Source of the DNA: Shinella sp. CPCC 101442
GTDB taxonomy: Bacteria > Pseudomonadota > Alphaproteobacteria > Rhizobiales > Rhizobiaceae
Direction of reading: 5' to 3'
Assembly: GCF_024704725.1 (NCBI RefSeq)
Contig: NZ_JALIQS010000004.1
Span: 372,001 to 436,000 of the forward strand
Length of the DNA: 64,000 nt
Under the pieces are notes generated by a model. It had not been told where the DNA came from. It searched no databases and worked only from the letters and a program-made list of their open reading frames with translations. Positions within the stretch are counted from its first letter, which is position 1. Each line of letters starts with the position of its first letter. The position numbers and the translations under genes are program-made. This document shows positions 16,352 through 24,945 of the stretch, piece after piece.

Positions 16352-17314
16352 ATGAAATTCAAAATCGCACTCGCAAGTGCCACGATCCTTGCTGCCTCGA
16401 TGTTCAGCGCCGCATCCGCCGCCGACCTGACGATCGGCTTTTCGCAGATCGGTTCGGAATCCGGCTGGCGCGCTGCCGAAACCACGCTCACCAAGCAGCA
16501 GGCTGAAAAGCGCGGCATCGACCTGAAATTCGCCGACGCCCAGCAGAAGCAGGAGAACCAGATCAAGGCGCTGCGCTCGTTCATCGCGCAGGACGTCGAT
16601 GCCATCCTCATCGCCCCCGTCGTCGCCACGGGCTGGGATGAAGTGCTGCAGGAGGCCAAGGACGCGGAAATCCCGGTCATCCTGCTCGACCGTACGGTCG
16701 ATGCATCGAAGGACCTCTATCTCACCGCCGTGACCTCCGACCTCGTCCATGAAGGCAATGTCGCCGGCAAGTGGCTGGTCGATACCGTTGCCGGCAAGCC
16801 GTGCAACGTCGTCGAATTGCAGGGCACGACGGGTTCGTCGCCTGCAATCGACCGCAAGAAGGGTTTTGAAGAGGCTCTGGCCGGCAAGGACAACCTGAAG
16901 ATCATCCGCAGCCAGACCGGCGACTTCACCCGCACCAAGGGCAAGGAAGTCATGGAAAGCTTCCTGAAGGCGGAAGACGGCGGCAAGAACATCTGCGCGC
17001 TCTACGCCCATAACGACGACATGGCCGTCGGCGCCATCCAGGCGATCAAGGAAGCCGGCCTGAAGCCCGGAACGGATATCCTCGTCGTCTCCATCGACGC
17101 CGTTCCGGATATCTTCCAGGCCATGGCCGCCGGCGAAGCGAACGCCACCGTGGAATTGACGCCCAACATGGCCGGTCCCGCGCTCGACGCGCTCGATGCG
17201 TTCCTCAAGGACGGCAAGGAGCCGCCGAAGTGGATCCAGACGGAATCGAAGCTCTATACCCAGGCTGACGATCCGGCGAAGGTCTACGAGGAGAAGAAGG
17301 GCCTCGGCTACTGA
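16352..17314 (+). CDS. ytfQ: Sugar ABC transporter periplasmic binding protein, YtfQ-like
   Basis: The product has 320 residues with a signal peptide cleaved after ASAA (about residue 24). It is a Peripla_BP_4-type two-lobed sugar-binding protein. The start of the mature chain, LTIGFSQIGSESGWRAA, and the later LLDRTVD and AHNDDMAVGAIQAI segments closely resemble E. coli YtfQ, which binds galactofuranose and galactopyranose. It is the first gene of an importer operon with the ATPase and two permeases. A 9-bp hairpin follows the stop, as expected for a binding protein made in excess. Confidence 0.88.
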   Translation: MKFKIALASATILAASMFSAASAADLTIGFSQIGSESGWRAAETTLTKQQAEKRGIDLKFADAQQKQENQIKALRSFIAQDVDAILIAPVVATGWDEVLQEAKDAEIPVILLDRTVDASKDLYLTAVTSDLVHEGNVAGKWLVDTVAGKPCNVVELQGTTGSSPAIDRKKGFEEALAGKDNLKIIRSQTGDFTRTKGKEVMESFLKAEDGGKNICALYAHNDDMAVGAIQAIKEAGLKPGTDILVVSIDAVPDIFQAMAAGEANATVELTPNMAGPALDALDAFLKDGKEPPKWIQTESKLYTQADDPAKVYEEKKGLGY

Positions 17315-17326
17315 TCTCCTTCCAGG

Positions 17327-17359
17327 GCCCCGCGTCCGGCTCCTAACTTGACGCGGGGC
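17327..17359 (+). terminator. Hairpin between binding-protein and ATPase genes
   Basis: GCCCCGCGT and ACGCGGGGC form a 9-bp stem with a 15-base loop, without a T-tract. This position suggests a partial attenuator or 3' stabiliser of the ytfQ message rather than full termination. Confidence 0.5.
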
Positions 17360-17463
17360 ATCTGCCCCTTGCATTCGGCCGCCTCGGCATCTTGCCGGGA
17401 CTGCCGGCTCGCCTGTCGCCTCCCCTTGGGGCGGCGGGCGACAGACGTCACACGGGTGGGATC

Positions 17464-18981
17464 ATGCAGGCCAGTACCTCCATTCTTACGGCGACGGCGA
17501 TCGACAAGATCTTCCCGGGCGCCAAGGCGCTCGATCGCGTCGATTTTTCGCTTCACAAAGGCGAGGTGCATGCGCTGCTCGGCGAAAACGGTGCGGGAAA
17601 ATCGACGCTCGTCAAATGCCTGACCGGCGCCTATCGCCGCGATGGCGGGCGCATCCAGCTCGATGGCGCGGATGTCGATCCGCAGAGCACGCTGGAAGCC
17701 CAGAATCTCGGCATCGGCACGGTCTACCAGGAGGTCAACCTCCTGCCGAACCTGACGGTCGCTGAAAACCTCTTTCTCGGCCGCCAGCCGAAGCGCTTCG
17801 GTTTCATCGACAGCCGCGAAATGAACCGGCGCGCGAAAGCGCTGCTGGCCCAATACGATCTCGATATAGACGTCACCGCCGGGCTTGCCACCTATTCGGT
17901 CGCGGTGCAGCAGGTCATCGCCATTGCGCGCGCCGTCGATCTCTCCGGCAAGGTTCTGATCCTCGACGAGCCGACGGCCAGCCTCGATGCGCATGAGGTG
18001 GCGATGCTGTTCCGCATCGTGCGCCGCCTGAAGGAGCGCGGTCTCGGCATCGTCTTCATCACCCATTTCCTCGAGCAGGTCTACGACATCTCCGACCGCA
18101 TCACCGTGCTGCGCAACGGAAAGCTCGTCGGCACACGCGCAACGAGGGACCTGCCGCGCCGCGACCTCATCGCCATGATGCTCGGCCGCGAGCTGGTGCA
18201 GGAAGTGGCGGCGGAACATGGCACGAAGAGCGAGGGCGGCGACGTTCGCTTCCGCTTCCGCAATTTCGGCCGCAAGGGACATATCCACCCGTTCGACCTC
18301 GATGTGCGCAAGGGCGAGGTGGTCGGCATTGCCGGCCTGCTCGGCTCGGGGCGCACGGAGACGGCGGAGATCATGTTCGGTGCCGAGCGGGCCGATAGTG
18401 GGACAGTGGAGGCCGATGGCCGCGCGCTCGATCTTTCCTCGCCGCGATCAGCCATCCGCGAAAAATTCGGCTTCTGCCCGGAGGACCGCAAGATCGACGG
18501 CATCATCGGCGACCTCTCGGTGCGCGAGAACATCGCGCTCGCCTTGCAGGCTAGGCGTGGCTGGGCGCGGCCGATCAGCCGCGGCGAGCAGGACCGGCTG
18601 GCCGACGACTACATCAAGGCGCTCGATATCCGCACCAGCGACCGCGAGAAGCCGATCAAGCTGCTCTCCGGCGGCAACCAGCAGAAGGCGATCCTTGCCC
18701 GCTGGCTCGCCACCAATCCGGATTTCCTCATCCTCGACGAGCCGACGCGCGGCATCGATGTGGGGGCGCATGCGGAAATCATCCGTCTCATCGAATCCTT
18801 GTGCGAGAAAGGCATGTCGCTGATCGTGATCTCGTCCGAACTGGAAGAACTCGTCGCCTATTCGAGCCGCGTCATCGTGCTGCGCGACCGGGCGCATGTC
18901 GCCGAACTCGTAGGGCACCAGGTGACGACGGATGGTATCGTCGAGGCGATTGCCGCCTCGGCCGCGAGGACGGACGCATGA
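17464..18981 (+). CDS. ytfR: Sugar ABC transporter ATP-binding protein, YtfR-like
   Basis: The product has 505 residues from the ATG at 17464. Two fused nucleotide-binding domains are present. The first has a full Walker A (GENGAGKSTLVK) and Walker B (VLILDEPTASLD) but a degenerate signature (TYSVAVQQ). The second has a degenerate Walker A (LLGSGRTETAE) and a good LSGGNQQK signature and Walker B. This asymmetry is normal for the carbohydrate CUT2 family. It drives import through the two following permeases and overlaps the next gene by ATGA. Confidence 0.9.
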   Translation: MQASTSILTATAIDKIFPGAKALDRVDFSLHKGEVHALLGENGAGKSTLVKCLTGAYRRDGGRIQLDGADVDPQSTLEAQNLGIGTVYQEVNLLPNLTVAENLFLGRQPKRFGFIDSREMNRRAKALLAQYDLDIDVTAGLATYSVAVQQVIAIARAVDLSGKVLILDEPTASLDAHEVAMLFRIVRRLKERGLGIVFITHFLEQVYDISDRITVLRNGKLVGTRATRDLPRRDLIAMMLGRELVQEVAAEHGTKSEGGDVRFRFRNFGRKGHIHPFDLDVRKGEVVGIAGLLGSGRTETAEIMFGAERADSGTVEADGRALDLSSPRSAIREKFGFCPEDRKIDGIIGDLSVRENIALALQARRGWARPISRGEQDRLADDYIKALDIRTSDREKPIKLLSGGNQQKAILARWLATNPDFLILDEPTRGIDVGAHAEIIRLIESLCEKGMSLIVISSELEELVAYSSRVIVLRDRAHVAELVGHQVTTDGIVEAIAASAARTDA

Positions 18982-20003
18982 GCCCGACGTTGAAAGCCTA
19001 TGCCATCAGGCTCTTTCCCCAAGTGGCGGCGCTTGCGGTCATCCTGCTGATGGTCTCGATCGCCTTTCCGGGCTTCTTCCGGCTCGAAATGCAGAATGGC
19101 CGGCTTTACGGCAGCATGATCGATATCCTGAACCGTGGCGCGCCCGTGGCGCTGCTTGCGATCGGCATGACGGTCGTCATCGCCACCAAGGGCATCGACC
19201 TCTCCGTCGGCGCCGTCATGGCGATCTGCGGGGCGGTGGCAGCGGCCGCGATCACCTCGGGCCACTCGCTCGCCATGACACTTTTGATCACGCTCGGCAC
19301 GGGCATCCTGTGCGGTCTGTGGAACGGCATCCTTGTCGCCGTGCTCGATATCCAGCCGATCATCGCCACGCTGGTGCTGATGGTTGCCGGACGCGGCATC
19401 GCGCAGCTGATCACCGAGGGCGCGATCCTCACCTTCAACGATGCCGGGTTGATCTTCATCGGCAGCGGCTCGTTGTTCGGCCTGCCCATGCCCGTCGTCG
19501 TCTGGCTGGCTTTCGGGATACTCGTGGCATTGCTCGTGCGGCGAACCGCACTCGGCATGCTGATCGAGGCGCTCGGCGTCAACCGCCGCGCCTCCATGCT
19601 CTCGGGCGTCTCGACGGGCGTGCTCCTGATCGCGGCCTATGTGCTGTCAGGCCTCTGCGCCGCCCTTGCCGGCATCATCGCCGCCGCCGATATCCGTGGG
19701 GCGGATGCCAACAATGCCGGCCTCTGGCTGGAGCTCGACGCGATCCTCGCGGTCGTCGTCGGCGGCACGTCGCTGCTCGGCGGGCGGTTCTCGATCGCCG
19801 CCTCGCTCATCGGTGCGCTGATCATCCAGTCGGTCAATACGGGCATCCTGCTCTCGGGCTTCCCGCCGGAATTCAACCTCATCATCAAGGCGGCGATCAT
19901 CGTTCTGATCCTCGTCATCCAGTCGCCGCGTGCGCAGTCGGCCTTCGTCTTCCTCTCCCGTGCCGGGGCATCGGAAAAGAAGACGGAGCAGGAGGCGAAA
20001 TGA
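18978..20003 (+). CDS. ytfT: Sugar ABC transporter permease, YtfT-like
   Basis: The product has 341 residues with about nine to ten transmembrane helices and the BPD_transp_2 (CUT2) fold. The coupling region MTVVIATKGIDLSVGAVMAI and the later LWLELDAILAVVVGGTSLLGG are family hallmarks. The ATG at 18978 overlaps the ytfR stop (ATGA) and its own stop overlaps the next start, so the importer genes are translationally coupled. Confidence 0.9.
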   Translation: MSPTLKAYAIRLFPQVAALAVILLMVSIAFPGFFRLEMQNGRLYGSMIDILNRGAPVALLAIGMTVVIATKGIDLSVGAVMAICGAVAAAAITSGHSLAMTLLITLGTGILCGLWNGILVAVLDIQPIIATLVLMVAGRGIAQLITEGAILTFNDAGLIFIGSGSLFGLPMPVVVWLAFGILVALLVRRTALGMLIEALGVNRRASMLSGVSTGVLLIAAYVLSGLCAALAGIIAAADIRGADANNAGLWLELDAILAVVVGGTSLLGGRFSIAASLIGALIIQSVNTGILLSGFPPEFNLIIKAAIIVLILVIQSPRAQSAFVFLSRAGASEKKTEQEAK

Positions 20004-20968
20004 ACCCGCGTTACCTTCCGCTCATCGCGACGATCGCGATCTTCCTGATCGCTTACGCCGTCTGCATCGCGCAGTACCCGAACATGCTGTCGACGCGGGT
20101 GATCGGCAATCTGCTCACCGACAACGCCTTTCTCGGCATCGCCGCCGTCGGCATGACCTTCGTCATTCTCTCGGGGGGCATCGACCTCTCGATCGGTGCG
20201 GTCATCGCCTTTACCGGCGTCTTCCTCGCTGTGCTCCTGCAGGCGACGTCGATCCATCCGCTCCTCGCCTTCGTGCTGGCGCTCGCCATCACCACGGCCT
20301 TCGGCGCGCTGATGGGGGCGATCATCCACCATCTCGAAATGCCGCCCTTCATCGTCACGCTCGCCGGCATGTTTCTGGCGCGCGGCATGGCTTTTGTGCT
20401 GTCCATCGATTCGATCCCGATCAAGCATCCGTTCTATGCCACCCTGAAGAGCGCCTATTACAAGCTGCCCGGCGGCGGGCGCATCACGCTGATCGGTGGG
20501 CTGATGCTGCTGGTCTTTGCGCTCGGCATCCTGATTGCTCACCGCACCCGCTTCGGCGCCAATGTCTATGCGCTCGGCGGCGGTGCGCCGACGGCGCGGC
20601 TGATGGGCGTGCCGATCGCGCGCACGACGATCCTGATCTACGCCCTCTCCGGTTTTCTCGCCGGCCTCTCGGGTATCGTCTTCTCGCTCTACACCTCGGC
20701 CGGTTACTCGCTGGCGACGGTGGGTGTGGAACTCGATGCCATCGCCGCGGTCGTCATCGGCGGTACGTTGCTGACGGGCGGCTCCGGCTTCATCGCGGGC
20801 ACGCTGGTTGGCATCCTCATCCAGGGCCTTATCCAGACCTACATCACCTTCGACGGTTCGCTGTCGAGCTGGTGGACGAAGATACTGATCGGCCTTTTGC
20901 TCTTTTCTTTCATCCTGCTGCAGAAGGGGCTGATCCACGTCACCGACCGGCGGAGGCGGCATGCCTGA
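20000..20968 (+). CDS. yjfF: Sugar ABC transporter permease, YjfF-like
   Basis: The product has 322 residues with about nine transmembrane helices. It is a second CUT2 permease with MTFVILSGGIDLSIGAVIAF and VELDAIAAVVIGGTLLTGG. Two different permeases in one operon are characteristic of the YtfQRT-YjfF system and suggest a heterodimeric channel. The start overlaps the ytfT stop by ATGA. A GntR-type regulator follows 58 bases later. Confidence 0.9.
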   Translation: MNPRYLPLIATIAIFLIAYAVCIAQYPNMLSTRVIGNLLTDNAFLGIAAVGMTFVILSGGIDLSIGAVIAFTGVFLAVLLQATSIHPLLAFVLALAITTAFGALMGAIIHHLEMPPFIVTLAGMFLARGMAFVLSIDSIPIKHPFYATLKSAYYKLPGGGRITLIGGLMLLVFALGILIAHRTRFGANVYALGGGAPTARLMGVPIARTTILIYALSGFLAGLSGIVFSLYTSAGYSLATVGVELDAIAAVVIGGTLLTGGSGFIAGTLVGILIQGLIQTYITFDGSLSSWWTKILIGLLLFSFILLQKGLIHVTDRRRRHA

Positions 20969-21026
20969 TCTTTTGCGCACGCGGCGTCCCATTCGTCCTC
21001 TCTGTTTTTAGACGGAGGGCAAAGCG

Positions 21027-21785
21027 GTGCGGAAAACAGGTCTTCTCGAAACCATGATGAATGGAGCGGTGGCGCGCACCAGCCACTCGCAGGTGGTGGG
21101 CGAACTCGGCAAGGCCATCGTCGCGGGTGAGTTCCCGGTGGGGTCGACGCTGCCGGGCGATGCGGAGATGGAGGCCCGGTTCGCGGTATCCCGCACCGTG
21201 ATCCGCGAGGCGATGAAGACGCTCGCCGCCAAGGGCCTTGTCGTGCCCCGCGCTCGCATCGGCACGCGGGTCACGCCGAAGGACCAGTGGAACCTCTTCG
21301 ACAGCGATATCCTGACCTGGCACTTCGCCGTCGGCGTGGATGATGCTTTCCTCATCCATCTCAGCGAAATCCGCCTCGGCTTCGAGCCCCATGCCGCCGC
21401 GCTGGCAGCGCGGCATGCGACGGAAGCGGATATCAACCAGATGATGCTGCTCGCCGTTGCCATGGGAGATCCCGAGCACACACCGGAAACACTGGCCGTT
21501 GCGGACCTGCGCTTCCACATCGCCGTCATGGATGCAGCGCGAAACCCCTTCATGCGCACCGTCGGCAGCCTCATCGAGGCGGCGCTGGCCGGTGTCTTCA
21601 AGCTGAGTTCGCCTGCGGCCGACCGCATCAAGATCGGCGATGTCGCGGCAAACCACATGCGCATCGTCGAGGAAATCCGCCGCCGCGACGAGGAGGGTGC
21701 ACGCCGCGCCATGGAAAACGTCATCCGTGTCGGCCGCGCCCGCATCGCGGACGCGCTGGGTTCGCAGCCTTCAGGGGCGGCGTGA
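21027..21785 (+). CDS. GntR-family regulator with FCD ligand-binding domain
   Basis: The product has 252 residues from a GTG at 21027 with GGAGG nine bases before it. An N-terminal winged helix (about 20-85; MEARFAVSRTVIREAMKTLAAKGLV) is followed by an all-helical FCD domain. Its metal/ligand residues are visible in DLRFHIAVMDAARNPFM and in a late conserved His (ANHMRIVEEI). FCD members usually sense sugar acids or other carboxylates. It lies directly after the ytf-type importer on the same strand and probably controls it. Confidence 0.9.
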   Translation: MRKTGLLETMMNGAVARTSHSQVVGELGKAIVAGEFPVGSTLPGDAEMEARFAVSRTVIREAMKTLAAKGLVVPRARIGTRVTPKDQWNLFDSDILTWHFAVGVDDAFLIHLSEIRLGFEPHAAALAARHATEADINQMMLLAVAMGDPEHTPETLAVADLRFHIAVMDAARNPFMRTVGSLIEAALAGVFKLSSPAADRIKIGDVAANHMRIVEEIRRRDEEGARRAMENVIRVGRARIADALGSQPSGAA

Positions 21786-21918
21786 CCGATATGCCACGCA
21801 TCGCGACGTCGATGGGCGCGATCGTACGGCCTGTCTTCTAAACCGCGTCTCACTCCGCTAAGCAGGTGCCATCGGTGCGCCGCACCGGCGAGAATTGGAA
21901 AGCGGAAGGAAGCGGGAC

Positions 21919-23166
21919 ATGATGAACCGCGAAATGCCGCGCGTATTGCGTCGCGTGATTGTCGCCGGAGTGTTTCTGCTGGCGGGCTGCGCCGGTAGGC
22001 CCGAGGGCGTGCTGGTGCCGAGCGGTGAGACGCCGCCTGGTGTTTCGACCGTCGATCTGCTGGTCGCGACCACGCGCGCGCCCTCGCAGCAGCCGGGCGT
22101 GCTGTTTTCCGGCGAGCGCGGGTCGGACCTCCAGCTGCGCGACATCACCATCTCCATTCCGCCGGATGACAAGCGCAAGATCGGCCAGGTTCAGTGGCCG
22201 AAGAAGCTTCCGGCCGATCCCCTGAAGGATTTCTCGACCGTCAGCGTGAAGACGATCGACAAGTCGAAGGCGGGCAGCGCCTGGCTCGATCGCACCCTGC
22301 CGAAAAGCCGGCGCGTGCTGATCTTCGTGCATGGCTTCAACAACCGCTATGAGGATGCCGTCTACCGGTTTGCGCAGATCGTGCATGATTCCAAGACGGA
22401 TGCGGCGCCGATCATCTTCACCTGGCCCTCGCGCGCCAGCATCTTCGATTATTCCTATGACAAGGAAAGCACCAACTATTCGCGCGACGCGCTGGAAGAG
22501 CTTTTGCGCGCGGCGGTCGATTCGCCGAAGGTCGGCGAAATCACCATCATGGCCCATTCCATGGGCACGTGGCTGGCGGTGGAAACCTTGCGCCAGATGG
22601 CGATCCGTGACGGGCGTGTGCCGAAGAAGATCCAGCAGGTCATCCTGGCCTCGCCCGATCTCGACGTCGACGTCTTCGGCCAGCAATTGCGCGCGCTCGG
22701 CAGCGAGCGGCCGCAATTCACGCTGTTCGTTTCTCGGGACGACCGGGCACTGACGCTGTCGCGCCGCATCTCCGGCAACGTCGATCGGCTCGGCCAGATC
22801 GATCCTTCGCAGGAGCCCTACCGCTCCATGCTGGAAAAGCAGGGCATCACGGTGCTGGATCTCACGGCGCTGAAATCCGGCGACAGCCTCAATCACGGAA
22901 AATTCGCCGAAAGCCCCGAGGTCGTGCGCCTCATCGGCAACCGGCTGATCGACGGTCAGACGGTGACGGATTCCGAGGTCGGTTTCGGCGACCGGCTCGG
23001 CGCCGTCGCGCTGGGCACGGCCGAGACGGTCGGCAGTGCGGCCAGCATCGTCGTCTCCACGCCGATCGCCGTCTTCGATCCTGTCACGCGCAAGAACTAC
23101 GACGATCAATGGCGCCGGCTTGGGCGCTCGGTCGAGGACACCACCGTCACGGCAACGGGACAATGA
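21919..23166 (+). CDS. Alpha/beta hydrolase lipoprotein (DUF900 family)
   Basis: The product has 415 residues from the ATG at 21919, preceded by GGAAGGA. The signal LLAGC is a lipobox, so Cys20 or so would be lipid-modified. The hydrolase fold has the oxyanion strand LIFVHGFNNRYEDAVYRFAQ and nucleophile elbow MAHSMGTWLA (AHSMG). This is the esterase/lipase family annotated as DUF900. The substrate is unknown. It starts about 130 bases after the GntR gene and converges on the DUF1236 gene. Confidence 0.88.
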   Translation: MMNREMPRVLRRVIVAGVFLLAGCAGRPEGVLVPSGETPPGVSTVDLLVATTRAPSQQPGVLFSGERGSDLQLRDITISIPPDDKRKIGQVQWPKKLPADPLKDFSTVSVKTIDKSKAGSAWLDRTLPKSRRVLIFVHGFNNRYEDAVYRFAQIVHDSKTDAAPIIFTWPSRASIFDYSYDKESTNYSRDALEELLRAAVDSPKVGEITIMAHSMGTWLAVETLRQMAIRDGRVPKKIQQVILASPDLDVDVFGQQLRALGSERPQFTLFVSRDDRALTLSRRISGNVDRLGQIDPSQEPYRSMLEKQGITVLDLTALKSGDSLNHGKFAESPEVVRLIGNRLIDGQTVTDSEVGFGDRLGAVALGTAETVGSAASIVVSTPIAVFDPVTRKNYDDQWRRLGRSVEDTTVTATGQ

Positions 23167-23167
23167 A

Positions 23168-23196
23168 AAAGGGCGGCTCGCAGAGAGCCGCCCTTT
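23168..23196. terminator. Bidirectional terminator between convergent genes
   Basis: A 12-bp perfect stem AAAGGGCGGCTC / GAGCCGCCCTTT with a 5-base loop lies between the hydrolase stop and the DUF1236 stop, usable on both strands. Confidence 0.85.
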
Positions 23197-23215
23197 CCAT
23201 TTGCTGGTGCCCGGC

Positions 23216-23851
23216 TTAGCGGACCCAGATCACTTCGCGTGTGCCGCGGTCGACGAGCACCGGGCGCTGATCGACATAGATATAGCCGTAGCTCGGGCTT
23301 TCCGGCACCTCGACGATCTGTACGGTGTCCGGGATCACGGCGCCGGCCTGAACCGGACCCTCCAGCACTACGGGCTCGAGCGGATGGCGTTCCACATAGG
23401 TGATGGTCGCCTCGGGGATGTCACCCGAAATGCTGGCCGTCGTCTCGACCGCCGGCGCATAGATCACCTGGCGGCTGTCGGTGCGCACGATGACCGGACG
23501 GTTGTCGATATAGACATAGGCGAGGTCAGGGTGCTCGGGGATCGGCGTCAGGGTGACGGTGTCGTCGAAGCGGGTATCGGCCGTCAGCTGGCCGTCCAGC
23601 ACGACTGGCGGCGTCGGGTTTTCCACCACATAGACACGGGCATCGTCGGGAACGGCAGCTTCCGCGCCGATCATGAAGCCGACGGCACCGCCGACAATCG
23701 CGCCCACGGGACCGCCGACGACGGCGCCTGCGGTTGCACCTGCGGCACCCAGTGCGGTGCCGCCAAGGGCTTCCTTGTCGCGATCGTCGGCCTGGGCGAC
23801 GGAAACGCCGATAAGGGCCAGAGCGGCACCTGCCATGAGAATCTTACGCAT
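23216..23851 (-). CDS. Secreted DUF1236-repeat protein with glycine zipper
   Basis: The product has 211 residues from the ATG at about 23851, with GGAGAAAG upstream. A signal peptide ends near AQA (residue 20). A glycine-zipper segment (about 35-65; repeated GxxxG such as AGAVVGGPVGAIVGGAVG) suggests association with membrane. Two DUF1236-like units follow, each ending in a Y-D-x-RPV-V...R-V-I motif (YIDNRPVIVRTDSRQVIYAP and VDQRPVLVDRGTREVIWVR). The function is unknown; such proteins are common in rhizobia. Confidence 0.85.
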   Translation of the reverse strand: MRKILMAGAALALIGVSVAQADDRDKEALGGTALGAAGATAGAVVGGPVGAIVGGAVGFMIGAEAAVPDDARVYVVENPTPPVVLDGQLTADTRFDDTVTLTPIPEHPDLAYVYIDNRPVIVRTDSRQVIYAPAVETTASISGDIPEATITYVERHPLEPVVLEGPVQAGAVIPDTVQIVEVPESPSYGYIYVDQRPVLVDRGTREVIWVR

Positions 23852-23974
23852 GTCTTTCTCCTTCGAAGATTGGGTTTCCCACCCCTTCGGCGGAGACAAC
23901 GTGACACCCCCGGCTCGGTTCCAAGAGAATGGCCCGGGAGCATCACGATGTGTAACGCGCGGTAACCGCCGGCC

Positions 23975-24781
23975 TCAGGCGATTTCCGATTCCCGTCTGG
24001 CGATCTCGTAGTCCTCGTGGTGAACCTGCAGGCCTTCCTCCGTCACCACGACGATGCCGTAGGCGGCAGGTTCGTCCACCGAGAGCGAGGCATTCGGCGC
24101 GTCGAACGGCATCGGCTGCTGGTGAACCGGGCTCTTGAAGATGGAGAAGGGGATACCGCGATGCGAGCCGCCGATCGTGCGGTGTACATGGCCTGCGAAG
24201 ATGTGGCGGACATTGCCGTGCTTCAGCACCAGATCGTAGAAGGCGTCCTCATTGGAAAGCCGGATCGTGTCCATGCCGGTAAAACCCGTCTTGTGCGGCG
24301 GGTGATGCATGAAGAGGAGGACGGGCAGGCCGTTGGCCCCGGCAAGCGTCCCGTCGAGCCAGGCGAGGCGCGTCTCGCAGAGATAGCCGGCATGGCTCAG
24401 CGGATAGTCGTAAGGCGGGGCAAAGAGCGTATCGAGCAACACGACCCGGCAATCGGGAAAATCGATCACCTGCTGTACGAAGCCGTTCTCGTCCGGCTGG
24501 ACATGGGAAAAGGTTTCGAGGAAGCGGTCGCGATAATCGTGATTGCCGATGGTGATGGCGGCCGGCGGCACGAGTTTGGCGAGAAGATTGCGCAGTCGCT
24601 CGTAGGACATCGTGTCGGCGCGGTGTGTCAGGTCGCCGGTGAAGATGACGCGGTCCGCATCCGCATGGTGGCGGTTGACGTGCTCGATGCCGGCAAGCAG
24701 CCGCTGATAGGGATCGAGGCCGATGATCTTCGTGCCTTCGGGCACCATGTGCAGGTCGGTAAAGACAATGAATTTGGTCAT
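23975..24781 (-). CDS. Calcineurin-like metallophosphoesterase (CpdA/GpdQ type)
   Basis: The product has 268 residues. All dinuclear metal ligands are readable: D8 and H10 (FTDLHM), D50 (TGDLTH), N98 and H99 (IGNHDY), H158 (LFMHHPP), and H197 with H199 (AGHVH). This pattern covers cyclic-nucleotide phosphodiesterases (CpdA) and glycerophosphodiesterases (GpdQ). The nearby adenylate-cyclase module at 27.9-30.5 kb makes cAMP breakdown an attractive idea, but the genes are not in one operon. Confidence 0.88.
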   Translation of the reverse strand: MTKFIVFTDLHMVPEGTKIIGLDPYQRLLAGIEHVNRHHADADRVIFTGDLTHRADTMSYERLRNLLAKLVPPAAITIGNHDYRDRFLETFSHVQPDENGFVQQVIDFPDCRVVLLDTLFAPPYDYPLSHAGYLCETRLAWLDGTLAGANGLPVLLFMHHPPHKTGFTGMDTIRLSNEDAFYDLVLKHGNVRHIFAGHVHRTIGGSHRGIPFSIFKSPVHQQPMPFDAPNASLSVDEPAAYGIVVVTEEGLQVHHEDYEIARRESEIA

Positions 24782-24888
24782 GAAAGGGTCTCGTTCAGGG
24801 AAGATTTCCGGTGCAGGATGGAGGCCGCGCCTGGTGCATTCGTCACGTGCGAACCTGTCGCATGAAAAGCAGTTGGAAGCGATAGCAA

Positions 24889-24902
24889 TCTGATATATCA
24901 GA
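24889..24902. promoter_or_regulatory. Perfect palindrome upstream of hydroxyproline epimerase-like gene
   Basis: TCTGATATATCAGA is a 14-bp perfect palindrome 43 bases before the ATG of the proline-racemase-family gene. The form is typical of GntR-family operators. The regulator is unknown. Confidence 0.6.
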
Positions 24903-24945
24903 GGGGCAAAGCAGCCGGCGGGCTGACCAAACGGAGCATAACGAC

